From Anniella stebbinsi (lineage: Eukaryota; Chordata; Lepidosauria; Squamata; Anniellidae): a stretch of DNA of 64,000 nt. Positions 34,557-45,279 of this stretch are shown piece after piece. The number at the start of each line of letters is the position of its first letter. Position 1 is the first letter of the stretch. The position numbers were made by a program, and so were the translations under genes. The DNA is taken from positions 29,704,001 to 29,768,000 of the forward strand of contig JARDYH010000005.1 in the NCBI GenBank assembly GCA_029215795.1, given 5' to 3'. The notes under the pieces were generated by a model. The model was not told where the DNA came from. It saw only the letters and a program-made list of their open reading frames with translations, and made no database searches.

Positions 34557-34720
34557 CCCTAGGAGATGGCCACCGGTGACTGACAGTCCAATAGATAATG
34601 CCGGGAGCCCACGTTGTCAGTTCTGTGGTGGTCAGTCGAGGCAATGACGCAGAGGACCAGCAGGAAGGTCAGAATCAGCTTCACCACCGCTGCCTGTTCT
34701 GCTGGAGTGTCATGTTGCAG
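34557..34720 (-). pseudogene. AQP5/AQP2-like pseudogene, exon 2 (frameshift, lost donor)
   Basis: Minus strand. 164 bp where AQP2/AQP5 have 165, so one base is missing; the break lies at the GS(P)ALSIGLSV position (near 34610). Before it the frame reads VVKLILTFLLVLCVIASTDHH, and after it ALSIGLSV, GGH and LLG appear in the next frame. The donor is ATGAGT in place of GTGAGT. Further lesions: Lys for the near-invariant TM4 Glu, Leu for Gln, and Gly-Gly before the filter His. The acceptor CTTTCCAG is intact. A decayed paralogue of the AQP5-like gene at the right edge. Confidence 0.9.
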
Positions 34721-34886
34721 CTGGAAAGATTAAGAAACCCATGAAAGACACACCGAGAAAGGCAGCCTTTGGACCTATTCTTTGGACAAAGAATTACCAT
34801 TCGCCTGCAGCCAGTGGCGGCACTAGGAAAAAAATTCAAGGGGGGCACAGCAGGGGCAAAGTATTTTTCTAGGTGGGCGGGCTGTA

Positions 34887-35103
34887 CAGGTGTCATTTGT
34901 ATGTATGCAGCACCTGGTGAAATTCCCTCTTCATCACAACAGTCAAAACTGCAGGAACCCTGCCCTCCTTTTTATCTGTTGTGATGAAGAGGAAATTTCA
35001 CCAGTTGCTGCATGCATACAAAGGACGACTGCTCAAATTCCCTTTTCTATACAACTGTTAAAGATACAAAAGCCCTGTCCTCCTTTCCATATGGTCACCC
35101 TAT
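34887..35103. mobile_element. Diverged M2 MITE, left end lost
   Basis: Contains GTGAAATTCCCTCTTCATCA and its inverse and ends CATATGGTCACCCTA, like the other M2 copies, but it lacks the left TAGG terminus. Confidence 0.75.
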
Positions 35104-35496
35104 AATGTTGAGGGCATTGTGGGGGAACTAAAATGGCAGCTAGACCAACCTGCCAAGTGCTGAGCTAGAAAAATAAATAAATAAATAAATAAATAAATGG
35201 AGGGACAGACATCAGCTGGTGGGACCCTATCAACCATCTGATAATGCTGTGTGCTGTTGCAGGCCTGGTTCCTTTTATTGTTGGCTTTTAGTCCCTTCCC
35301 TTGGGGAATGTTGAGGCTCAGATGGCTGGTACACATGTTTAAAAATGCTGTGGGTGGAAGAGAGAGGGCGTTGTCGATGTGAGATCTGCTGGAATAAGTA
35401 AACAACCTGCTAGATCATTTGCATAAACGTCCTGCGAATGCTTTCTTTTGGCCTGATGAATGGTGGCAGCAGAAAGGGACTTACTGAAACAAATGA
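35104..35496. other. Unassigned spacer with AAAT microsatellite
   Basis: An AAAT repeat at 35169-35199, otherwise no recognisable feature. A minus-strand 101-codon open frame spans the microsatellite and is not credible. Confidence 0.5.
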
Positions 35497-36697
35497 CAGT
35501 ACTTGCCTATAGAGAAACCATACTTGCTCACAGAGAAATCATACTTGCCCATAGGGTTCTATTGCATAGCACTTGCGCATAGGATTCCATTGCATAGCAC
35601 TTGCCCATAGGGATCCATGGGACAGCACTTGCCCATAGGGATCCATAGGATAGTGGTTGCCCATAGGGAAACCATACTGGCCCATAGGGATCCATGGGAC
35701 AGCACTTGCCCATAGGGATCCATAGGATAGTGGTTGCCCATAGGGAAACCATACTGGCCCATAGGGATCCATGGGACAGCACTTGCCCATAGGGATCCAT
35801 AGGATAGTGGTTGCCCATAGGGAAACCATACTGGCCCATAGGGATCCATGGGACAGCACTTGCCCATAGGGATCCATAGGATAGTGGTTGCCCATAGGGA
35901 AACCATACTGGCCCATAGGGATCCATGGGACAGCACTTGCCCATAGGGATCCATAGGATAGTGGTTGCCCATAGGGAAACCATACTGGCCCATAGGGATC
36001 CATTGCACAGCATTTGCCAATAGGGAAACCATACTTGCCCATAGGGATCCACTGCACAGCATTTGCACATAGGGAGCCATAGGACAGCCCTTGCCCATAG
36101 AGAAATATAGGACAGCACTTTCCCTTAGGGATCCATAGGCCAGCACTTGCCTATAGGGAAACCATAATTGCTCATAGGGATCCATTGGACAGCACGTGCC
36201 CCTGTGGATCCCTATGGGCAAGTATGGTTTCCCTATGGGCAAATGCTGTCCTATTTTTCACTATGGGCAAGTGCTGTCCCATGGATCCCTATGGGCAAGT
36301 GCTGTCCCATGGATCCCTATAGACAAGTGTTGTCCCATGGATCCCTATGGGCATGTGCAGTCCTATATTTTCCTATGGGCAAGTGCTGTCCCATGGATCC
36401 CAATAGGCAAGTATGATTTCCCTATGGGCAAGTGCTGTGCCATGGATGCCTATGGGAAGTGTCCAATATTTCACTATGGGCAAGGGCTATCCATTGGATC
36501 CATACGAGCAAGTATGGTTTCCCTATTGGCAAATGCTGTGCAATGGATCCCTATGGGCAAGTATTGTTTCCCTATGGGCAAGCGCTATCCTATTGATCTG
36601 TATGGGCAAGTGCTGTCCCATGGATCCTTATGGGCAAGTGCTGTCCAATGGATCCCTATGGGCAAGTATGGTTTCCCTATGGGCAAGTACTGTCATT
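35497..36697. repeat. Inverted minisatellite (CCCATAGGGATCCAT units, two opposed arms)
   Basis: The left arm (to about 36195) is built from 21-28-bp units such as TTGCCCATAGGGATCCAT. Between about 35600 and 36000 they form a higher-order 77-bp repeat (28+28+21), with CCATGGGAC at 35615, 35692, 35769, 35846 and 35923. The right arm (36196-36697) carries the same units in the opposite orientation (ATGGATCCCTATGGGCAAGT), more diverged and without clear 77-bp order. Repetitive open frames of 107-227 codons on both strands (PMDPYG type) follow from the repeat and are not genes. Confidence 0.95.
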
Positions 36698-37045
36698 TGG
36701 TCCCCTCTACAAGGATTCGCTTTTGCGTCCGGTTAGGCGATTATGCGCATAATCGCTGAAGCGCATTTACACCTAATCCCTCTGCACAAGAGGCGGCGAG
36801 AGGCGGCGAAGCGCATTAACGGATTACCAAAATGCGCTTTACAAGTAGTTAATGCGCATAAGCGCTTGTTTACATAGTCAAAATGCGCTTTAACGGCCAG
36901 AGCAAAATAAAACTCGCGATTTAACGCGCATTCGATAATGCGCATAATCGGAGAGATAACGTGCCTCTACGCCCGATTTGCGCTCCGTTCTTGTAGAGGT
37001 AAATTTTTTAAAGCGCCTTGAAAGAGCTTTAAACCTCTCTTGTAG
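36698..37045. mobile_element. hAT-like MITE, family M3
   Basis: Begins GTCCCCTCTACAAGG and ends CTCTTGTAGAGGCA; flanked by GTCATTTG and GCCATTTG, an 8-bp duplication with one change. The interior holds GCGCATTA-type motifs like the other M3 copies. It marks the right end of the minisatellite. Confidence 0.82.
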
Positions 37046-37348
37046 AGGCAGCCATTTGTTTTAGTACGTCCCCAGCAGAAAGGGCAGCTTGTCAACAGGT
37101 ATTTGTTCTTGCATTCGAAACTCTCCTGATTGAGATTGCCTGATTGCCGCACAGGCCTCTCTCCAATATATTTCCAGTCAACAAGGCACAAATCCCCCCA
37201 AATGTGGCAGCTTTAGTGGAACAGCCTGAGTGCTTTGTGCTGACAGTTGTTTCTGAGATATGGGGAAGGCAGCTGAGGCTCTTTGCTTGTGGATAAAATG
37301 CCAGGAACATCATAGATGCAAAATCCCCCCCCCCTCCTGCCCCAGGAG
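37046..37348. other. Unassigned spacer left of block B
   Basis: No exon, RNA or repeat recognised; ends in a C-rich run at 37327-37336 beside the block B boundary. Confidence 0.4.
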
Positions 37349-38206
37349 AATCAAGATTGTGTAGCTTTTACAATGGGGAATAACAGAGGGCATAGCTAAG
37401 GCACAGATGTAAACTGGTTTAATAGTCCAATTCTATTCAGAGGAAACCTTGGGAAATTCTTCCTTGGAGAGGGAGGAGGGGCTAGGAATAGAGAATTCGC
37501 AGCACGCTTACCAAAGTAGGCTTTTTATTTAGGAGATGGCACAATGGGCTAAACTGGTATAAAATGGATCTGTAGGAGGGTAGATCTGCCTGGGGAAACC
37601 TGAAGACTGACACGTCTTTCCAGCTAAGTTGGGATTGAAAGTGGCCCATGATTAATGGTTCCTCCTCCCTTTATTTTTAAAGTTTCCTCCCTTTAATGAG
37701 TCATCTCTGGATGTTCTGTACAGCTAGGTAATTGCAGTGCTTCCCTCTAAGCCAGCCTTCCCTCAACCTGGTGCCCTCCAGATGTGTTGGACTACAACTC
37801 CCAACAGGAACAATACTAAATAGCACACAGCGCCACAAAATCTGAATAACAGCCAAGACAGTGGGGTAAACGGGCTGATATAACATGTGAGTGTGAAAGA
37901 AATTATAACAAGATTAAGGCATGCAACATCATATAACTATAACATCAGTCTACATATATACAGAACAGAGTAAAGTTATAAAAAAACAGATTCATGAATT
38001 TGGCAATAAATTGCTGAGCAAGATAAGACTTAACAGGACTCTGGAATTTTACACCTGTTTTGCCACAGCGTCCTCAGAACCTCACTATAATTACACCACT
38101 AATAAGCTTGTGCAGTGAGAGAAAAGACGAGGCAATTCTTAACTTGCTACTCTACTCCAAAACATTTTTGATTGTCTTCCAAGACGGATTGACTCAAATC
38201 CTAGGC
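37349..38206. other. Block B upstream segment, no gene seen
   Basis: Matches 3386-3940 and 5031-5270 of block A, with the empty site for the A-only 1.1-kb element near 37887. Includes a palindromic ACTACAACTCCCA repeat near 37790. Confidence 0.5.
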
Positions 38207-38550
38207 AAGAGAGGATGCGCTTTTGCGCCCGGTTCCGGGATTATGCGCATTATCGCGGAGGCGCATTTACGCCTAATCCCTCTGCACGGGAGGCGGCGAG
38301 AGGCAGCGAAGCGCATTAATTCATGTCCAAAAAGCGCTTTAGAAGACGTTAACGCGCATAATCGCTTGTTCACACCGCGATAATGCGCTTTAACGGCCGG
38401 AGAAAAATAAAAGTCGCTATTTAACGCGCATTCGAAAATGCGCATTATCGGGGAAATAACGCGCCTGTACGCCCGTTTTGCGCTCCGCTGGTGTGGAGGT
38501 AAAATTTATAATGAGCCTCTAAGGCTCATTAAACGTCTCGTGTGGAGGAG
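38207..38550. mobile_element. hAT-like MITE, family M3
   Basis: About 345 bp of GCGCATTA-rich sequence between AGAGGATGCGCTTTTGCGCC and TCTCGTGTGGAGGAGG; the left outer terminus is eroded. Nearly identical to the reverse complement of 46805-47153. Confidence 0.8.
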
Positions 38551-39483
38551 GTCTTAATCCATCTTGAAGGACTCTTTGCCAAGAGCCAGTAAGTCACCAT
38601 GTTCAGCTTGACTGAGGCATTCTGCACTACTAAAATGACTTGTGCCTCAATCCTCTGGTCTTTCAGTGGTGTGAATGACATGGCTCTCTCTTATCAGCTC
38701 TGGAAATGTGTCACTTTCGTTTTATTATTTGCATCGTTAGGGTTGTTCAAACATAATCAAGGCATTTATTGTCCTGCTTTCAATCTTGTCGAGCTATTTC
38801 ACGTGCACTGAAAAAAATGGGGGCAGCCAAGGTGGGGTGAGGATATAAGGAGTGACAGGGAGAAATTTCCAAGGGAAATACTTTAAACATGAAGTCAGAA
38901 GCAGAGCCTCCTTCACAATGTAGGAAGTTTTGAAATAGGTGGGGGGGAATAAGGGTCACTGTCAGCACCCGGTAAGTTCACGTCAGAGGTAAAGCTCGAC
39001 ATGGGGATTTCTTGGTTTACCCAGTTCATACTAGCAACTACACCAGCTCTTCTTCACCCCAGACCCCCATACACAAAGACACTCCTTCAGAGAACTCAGC
39101 TTTAGTCAAGTGTATTGCAATGATTTGAAGCTGGGACGGTTTGCGCAACCTATCTTCCCTGTCTCTTTTCCAGGGAAGGTTGCCTAGTCCCTTGATCCCA
39201 CTGTCAGGAACCATCATCTGCTGCCCTATTTGAATACCCAGAATGCACCCCCAGGTTTCCCTGCATATCCATCCCCCTTAGGAATGTGGGCGGTGCCAGG
39301 CATTGGCTTAGAAAGGCTGCGTAACACCTCTGCAAGCTTCCTGCTCCAGCCCAGTGTTGCAATCCTGCTCATTTACATAGTCTCCAGTGGTTCGCTTCCT
39401 TGGCTCTCGCCCAGCAGGGAAGGTCCAAAAGAGGCAAGGCATGATCCACACAGCCGTCTTTCAGCTCCTCAGCTCCTTGCAGG
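38551..39483 (+). promoter_or_regulatory. Upstream flank and putative promoter of AQP6-like copy B
   Basis: Matches 6620-7883 of block A, minus the M2 MITE (empty site TTCTTCAC at 39050-39057). The last 240 bp before the ATG are near-identical to A, which suggests shared control. No TATA box seen; a GAAGGTCCAAAAG motif near 39419 replaces GAAAGTCCAAAAG of copy A. Regulatory meaning is inference. Confidence 0.3.
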
Positions 39484-39843
39484 ATGTGGAGGGAACCGTT
39501 CTCGGCAGCTTTCCTCCGGGCTGTCTTTGCAGAGTTCCTGGTCACCGCCATCTACGTCTTCTTCGGCGTGGGGTCAGATCTGAATTGGCCGGAGGCGCCC
39601 TCCATTCTACAGACCGCCATCACCTTCAACTTGGCGGCAGCCACTGCTGTCCAGATTGCCTGGCATGCGAGTGGCGCCCACGTTAACCCGGCAGTGACCG
39701 TGGCCTTCCTGCTCGGCTCCCGTGTCTCACTGGTGAGGGCGGCCTGCTACATTGTGGCCCAGCTAGCAGGAGGCATCACTGGAGCAGCCATCCTTTATGC
39801 AGTGACTCCCGGGGACATCCGAGGGACATTAGGCATCAATGTG
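39484..39843 (+). CDS. AQP6: AQP6-like copy B, coding exon 1 (residues 1-120)
   Basis: Same start and end as in copy A (ATG with A at -3; donor GTATGT). Encodes TM1 to TM3 with FAEFLVT, F48, Asn49 and the first NPA motif in SGAHVNPAV. Asp32 and Glu37 replace Glu and Lys of copy A in loop A, making the extracellular loop more acidic. Other differences from A are silent. Confidence 0.93.
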
Positions 39844-40056
39844 GTATGTCATCGGTCACTATCTTCTTCTTGATGCAATTTATGGTGACCTTACGTCAGG
39901 AAAAACCAGGACATGTCAGGATTTTTGATAATAAATCCAGGAAAGGGGGGAATTTTGATATTTGAGGAAAAATCCAGATTTTTCCCATCTGCCTCCCACC
40001 CAAAAGGCAGCTCTACTTTATAGTCAATGGGAATTAACAAAAATGCTTACAGCTAT

Positions 40057-40340
40057 ATCATTTTTAAAGATAAATAGATGAAACTTGACACCATGGTAGC
40101 ACTTATGTAGGGCTTTAGCAGTGCTAAATTTGAAGCAGATCCGTTCAACTGTTGATTTTTAGGATTTTTTTTAAGTTTGGATTTTTTAATTTTTTTTAAA
40201 AAAAACACATCATTTTTAAAGATAAAGAGATGAAACTTGACACCATGATAGCTTTTTGGTAGGTCCTTAGCCATCACAAATTTGAAGCAGTTCCATTCAT
40301 CTGTTGATTTTCAGGATTTTTTAAAGTTTGAGGTTTTAAG
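40057..40340. repeat. Local tandem repeat, two units
   Basis: Two units with GATGAAACTTGACACCATG, equivalent to the three-unit array at 8458-8890 in copy A. Confidence 0.65.
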
Positions 40341-41713
40341 ATTATTATCTAAAAAACAACAAAACTGGAGCTATACCCTTCAAACTCAGTTTGTCAAACC
40401 TCCGCTTTGGGGTCTTGCACCTTGAGCAGTTTCAGCCCTTGGCATCAAGGGAATCTTGAGTTTTTAGCTAAGAAGTGCTGGGCCAACATGACAACTTTCC
40501 TGGTGCAGATTTGGTGGGCAGTCGGGAAATGAGAAGTGTGAATGGGTGCAGTAGTGTCTCCTGCCCACAACAGCCACTCTAATGTTAAGAGTAGAGAAAC
40601 CTGTGACAATCATACCTGGGTTTTAAAAAAAATGTACTTTAAAAATAAAAAAGCCAGCCAGCCGGCAGCAAGCCTTGTTAAGCAGCAGCTTGCAGTGGAG
40701 TGAGTATACAATCAGAAAAGATATTTGAGGGAAAGGGAGAATGTATCACACAGAGTATAGCAACAAAGTACAGCAAAAGCTACAAAAGTAGGGGTGAGTG
40801 AAGTTAATTTCAGATACATTGAATGTCTCACTTGTTATTTCAGTGATTTTAACATTAAGATGTTACGTAGAACAAATTTGTCTTAATTTTGTGCTGTAAA
40901 ATCAGATATGTGACCAAGGCTATGTTCAGATGGGCACCCACCCTTGGTGCTGGACATGCCCCCTGGGAGTGGACATGTTGGTGGGCCCTGTGCTGTCTCC
41001 GTTCAGCTTTTCTATTGTTGAAAGTGGCGGCTGATTGGGCACAAAGTGAAGCACTGGAGGAGATCAGCTGGGCGGGGGGGGGGGGGGTTGAGAGTAGAGG
41101 AGGCTGGCAAGAAGGGACCGCAAAAACCCTAATTGCCCTGATGCCACAGGGAGCAGGTAGGCACCACAGGGCAAGCAGCATCCCTGTGGCTACTGTCATG
41201 GGCAGATTGGGGTGGTTGTAGTTGTGGTCATTCTTAAGCATTTATATAACACGACCAAACTGTGTGGTAGTGCTTCATGGATTCTGCATGACTACTCAGA
41301 AAGGGTCGGGAGGAAGCAGGACCGGTGGAGTCTGGCGGCTCCGATTTCAGTGGGGCTGCAATTTCATTCTGTGTTTTCATCAGAACCAGACAGAACTCTA
41401 AAGGAGGGACCCAAAATTCTGAAGCCATTTTGGGGCTAGGGTTCAGCACCTTGGATAGTTCCTTTGGAGTTCTGGCTGGTTCTGACTGAAACCCAGAATG
41501 GAATCACAGCCCCACCGAAATCAGAGCCACCAGCCTCCACTGAGCAGGCCTGAATCACTCAGCAGCTGACTCCCCTCGGCCAGGCAGGGGGAAGCTCTTA
41601 TCTCCCTTCAGCAGCTGATGCGAGAGAAGCACTTTCCCCTCCATCGCAGAGAGGGCAGGGCCAGGAGAAGAAGTTGCCTGTCGGATGGGGAGTCTTCACA
41701 GGCCTTATCATAA

Positions 41714-41789
41714 TAGGCTGACCATATGAAGACAGGGCTCATGTAACTTTAAAAATGGTAGAGAAAAGGGAATTTCAGCCAGTGTCATT
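41714..41789. mobile_element. M2 MITE, left part (interrupted)
   Basis: Starts TAGGCTGACCATATGAAGAC and is split after CAGCCAGTGTCATT by a 1.9-kb insertion; it resumes at 43691. Confidence 0.8.
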
Positions 41790-43690
41790 GGCGTGCGCAC
41801 AGCTGATTCACCTGGTACCCAGGCACCACCTAATGCCCAGCGCCCCCTGCTAGCACCCGCCGCCACCAGAGGACTCGGTGCCAAGATGGGTGGGGGAGCA
41901 GCGGCGAGGAAGAGTGTGCGCCCCACGAGGTTTCCTGCGTGCAAAAACCTCCATCTTGGGCAGGCAGGCAGGCAGGCTAGCAATCCTTTAAGCCAGTGGA
42001 AGTGGCTTTGATGGGCAGCTCTGCAGGCTGAGGGTTTCCTCCGCCGCTTTCGTAGCAAGGCGGGAATTGAGAGGGCTTCAAGTGCTAGGCCCTACTGTCC
42101 CAGTTGGAGAGCTGTGTTGGAGAGTCCCACCGATTCGTAATTGGTCAGGTAAGCGGGCTCTGTGGAGCGACAGTGAGGCCGGGTTAAACAGTGTGAAGGC
42201 CTGAGGGAAAGGGGCGGCTGTGGCACCTTGTGCAGAACATTCCCCTGCAGCCTCGTGGCAGAGAAGAATCGGCTACAGCCCTCAAGGCATCCCCTTGCCT
42301 CTGCTGTGCTTCACTTCCAAGGCTCCAGGCTCTGGGCTCCCGTGTGTGAAAAGGGGCCTGGTTTTCGGCCCAGCTCCTCTGGTCCACTTACTCCCAAGTA
42401 AGTGTGTATAGGAGTGCAGTTAGGAAATGATTAGCATCTCAGCCCATAATGTATAAGTTTCAAGTGAAGTTTAGAGGAAAGCTAGTATTTTTGCCTGCAC
42501 AAGATTTGGTATTTACATACAAGGCACCTTAACTAGAAATCCCCAATTTTTCTGATTAGAATAGTGTTCTAAAAATAATACTATATGTTCTGATTAATAC
42601 TGCTAATCAGAAAAAAGTAGCTGGGGGTAGTTTCTGCCTGCAACACCTTTTAAATTTGTAGTGCAATTGGAAACAAAGACAGCTCAGCTCCTTCCTGCTG
42701 CAGACTCAGATGCTGTGTGATTTTCCTGGATTCCTGTCCCTGTGATTCACTACTTCAGTATGTTGGGAGGGCGGTTGTCACCCAGTAAGCCCCTTCTTTA
42801 CGTCCGTCCTTCCACATTTTCAGAATCATTGGTTTGATTTGTATCTCTTAAGCCAGAGTACTTGGATTTAAGCTAGCAGGCAACTGAATCTCATGGATTG
42901 CAAATCCACGCTTCTGCGCTTGCCACCCTTACATGTTCACACCGTGATGCCTATACACTTTTTTTAAAAGCCCAAGCTGCATTGCACAGATGGCGATCAC
43001 TCTAAAAGCAATGACATGGGCTCATGACTGAACAATTCAGATGGGCCCTAACAATGGACACAGTGTACAAGGTTATTTGCAGAAGTTGTATGAATGAGCC
43101 TCAACAACCCAACCCATGCCTTCATCAAGTTGGACTCTATGGCCTTATAGGCCCCTTCCAACTCTACTATTCTATGATTGATTTCACATGAACACCTGAC
43201 TTAAGTCACTTTAGTTGATCTAAGAACGCCAGTGAATCTACTCAGAAGTAAATCCCATTGAGTTCAATGGAATTTACTCCCAAGTAAGTGTGTATAGGAG
43301 TGCAGTCTTAATCTGCCACGTATGTGCTAGTTCATATGTATTTAGTACTGTTATAATTGCAAATCCCATAACATTGTGGCACTCTGTGCCTGTCAGGTAG
43401 TTGGCTTGGGAATAGAGTTGGCAGTTCACGCAGCCCCCTATAGTGGGGAATTTTCTACACTGAAACCCATTGCTGTTGTTGTGGGTCATGGCAGGTGGCT
43501 CATTTTAAAAATTTGTATTTTAAAGTACAGGTTAGTTGTTAAATAAAAAATACAGTTTAGTTAAGTTTGAGTTTATTTAGTTTGTTTGATGAATGAAAAA
43601 ACATCCTTCATGACTGTATATTCAAACAATGTTTACCTTAAAAAATTCCCTGCAGGCACCACCTAATGAAATGGGCTGCACATGCCTATG
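41790..43690. mobile_element. 1.9-kb insertion with 12-bp duplication, unknown family
   Basis: Splits an M2 MITE; GCCAGTGTCATT is present on both sides (41778-41789 and 43691-43702). Ends are imperfectly inverted: GGCGTGCGCACAGC on the left, and GCTGCACATGCCTATG on the right reads as CATAGGCATGTGCAGC inverted. Both ends also carry GGCACCACCTAATG in direct orientation. Inside are a CR1 3' tail (43125-43184) and a repeated AAGTAAGTGTGTATAGGAGT motif (about 42396 and 43277). No intact protein. It could be a TIR element or a composite of nested repeats. Confidence 0.65.
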
Positions 43691-43943
43691 GCCAGTGTCA
43701 TTTGTATGCAATTCGTTCCTGGTGAAATTCCCTCTTCATCACAACAGTTAAAGTTGCAGGCAGTATACTAGAGTGACCATATACAAAAGAAGGCAGGGCC
43801 CCTGCACCTTTAACTGTTGTGATGAAGAGGGAATTTCACCAGGAACTAATTGCATACAAATGACACTGGCTGAAATTCCCTTTTCTCTACAACTATTAAA
43901 GTTACATCAGCCCTTTCCTCCTTTACAAATGATCAGCCTACCT
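43691..43943. mobile_element. M2 MITE, right part
   Basis: Completes the element begun at 41714 (GTATGCAATTCGTTCCTGGT to GATCAGCCTA). Confidence 0.8.
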
Positions 43944-44052
43944 TATCAGCTCTGTGGGTTAGAGGTTTCCCATCAAAAAAGTAGATCCTTGCCCATAGGG
44001 GGAAGTTGTGGAGATGGGAGGAGTACAGCTATGATGGTAAACAGGGAGAGAG

Positions 44053-44156
44053 TGGCTCAATTCGGACGACACATTAGGCAACGGAGGAGGGGGGGAACAA
44101 TCGTCAGTTGTGTTGCTTATTGTGTCGTTTGGAGGGCAACACACAACGCACACTGG
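44053..44156. mobile_element. Truncated M1 MITE
   Basis: Left end TGGCTCAATTCGGACGACAC and about 100 bp of the family, no right TIR. Confidence 0.7.
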
Positions 44157-44162
44157 AGCCAC

Positions 44163-44340
44163 TGGAGCCATATCCTTCAAACTCAGGTTGTCAAACCTCC
44201 TCTTTAGAGTATTGCACCTTGAGAATTTTCAGCTCTTGGCATCAAGGGAATCTCAAGTTTATAGGTAAGAAGTGCTGGGCAAGCAGGGCACCTTTCCTGT
44301 TGCAGATTTGGTGGGCAGTCGGGCACCTGGAGCTCAGCAG
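44163..44340. repeat. Re-duplicated intron 1 segment
   Basis: ATATCCTTCAAACTCAGGTTGTCAAACC onward repeats 40375-40530 (and 8907-9060 in block A). The continuation of the same segment is at about 47290-47740. Confidence 0.75.
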
Positions 44341-44559
44341 AGGAGAGGCATCCACAGATCCAAATGTGGTAAAGGAGAGGTCAGTCAAACCAGCCCACAG
44401 GGCAAAACGTAACAGGCCAGAGGCCTTTTTCCTCAGAGTTCCACATCATGGGCGATGAAGGGTCATCCTTAGAGAAAAACTCCCACGACCAACAGTGAGG
44501 TATCAGTCGAGAGAGAGGCTTTTATCTTTACGGATGTCCTGTTGATGCAGATGTTGGAG

Positions 44560-45243
44560 CGTGGCATGTCATTGCTTTGCTTTGCTACCCCTTCCCTTAC
44601 ATTTCACTTTGTTCACTTGTGAGTTAGGCTCTGTTTGCACTGCTGGCATGCAATGCAGAACGTTTGAAGTGTGTGTGTTGGAGAAAAATAGATAGATTTG
44701 TGGCTTGGGCTGGCTGGCATATCTCTTAGAGACAGAGTTAGACTGAAGACACAACTCAGAGATAGCTGTAGCTGAACCCTGAGAGGCTGGCATGCCACAC
44801 AAGAGCCTTTCAAGAGCATCTCAGAGTCCAGTGTTGACGCAGACAGAGGTGGCTGGTGACAGAGGTTTTTTTTAAAAAACAAGAGACACCAGATGTGACC
44901 AAGCTATAAGTTGGCACCCTACCCCCAGCCACAGGGTACAAGTGCACAGCCTGGCTGGACTGTTGGGAGACTTTGGCAGAGAGAGAGGGGTGGGGGATTG
45001 TTTGAGGCTGGAAGCTGGAGACGTTGGGTGGCTAGCATAAGGCAGAGAGAGGCTGAAGGCAACCCAGATTTACCTGTAGCTTGGCCCTGAGAGGCTGGCT
45101 TGCCACCCAGACTGTTTTAAGAGTGCATCAGAGTCGAGCAGGTGTGCAGGAGTTTTTTTTAAAGTAAGAGTCACCAGACATGGCCAAACAATAAGCAATA
45201 CCCCTGGCCACAAGTGTGCTGCCCGGCTGGACCATTGGGAGAC

Positions 45244-45244
<1 letters not shown>
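44560..45244. repeat. Tandem units of about 300 bp (CCCTGAGAGGCTGGC type)
   Basis: At least two units share CCTGAGAGGCTGGCNTGCCAC, TTTAAA-rich spacers, GACTTTGGCAGAGAGAG and GGCTGGACYRTTGGGAGAC (near 44775-44995 and 45090-45245). A third piece follows at 46690-46804 and 47153-47220, now separated by insertions. No protein or RNA family recognised. Confidence 0.55.

Positions 45245-45277
<33 letters not shown>
45245..45277. repeat. GA microsatellite
   Basis: About 16 GA units, directly left of the 45278 TIR element. Confidence 0.9.

Positions 45278-45279
<2 letters not shown>

Noticed and set aside
35528..36759. Open frames of up to 227 codons on both strands with PMDPYG-type repeats
   Set aside because: They are read-through of the minisatellite, exist in several frames on both strands and mirror the 77-bp unit; no start context, splice signals or family.
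45245..45277. Possible CRISPR-like or other regular array around GA repeats and MITEs
   Set aside because: A simple dinucleotide microsatellite in a vertebrate intron; no spaced direct repeats.
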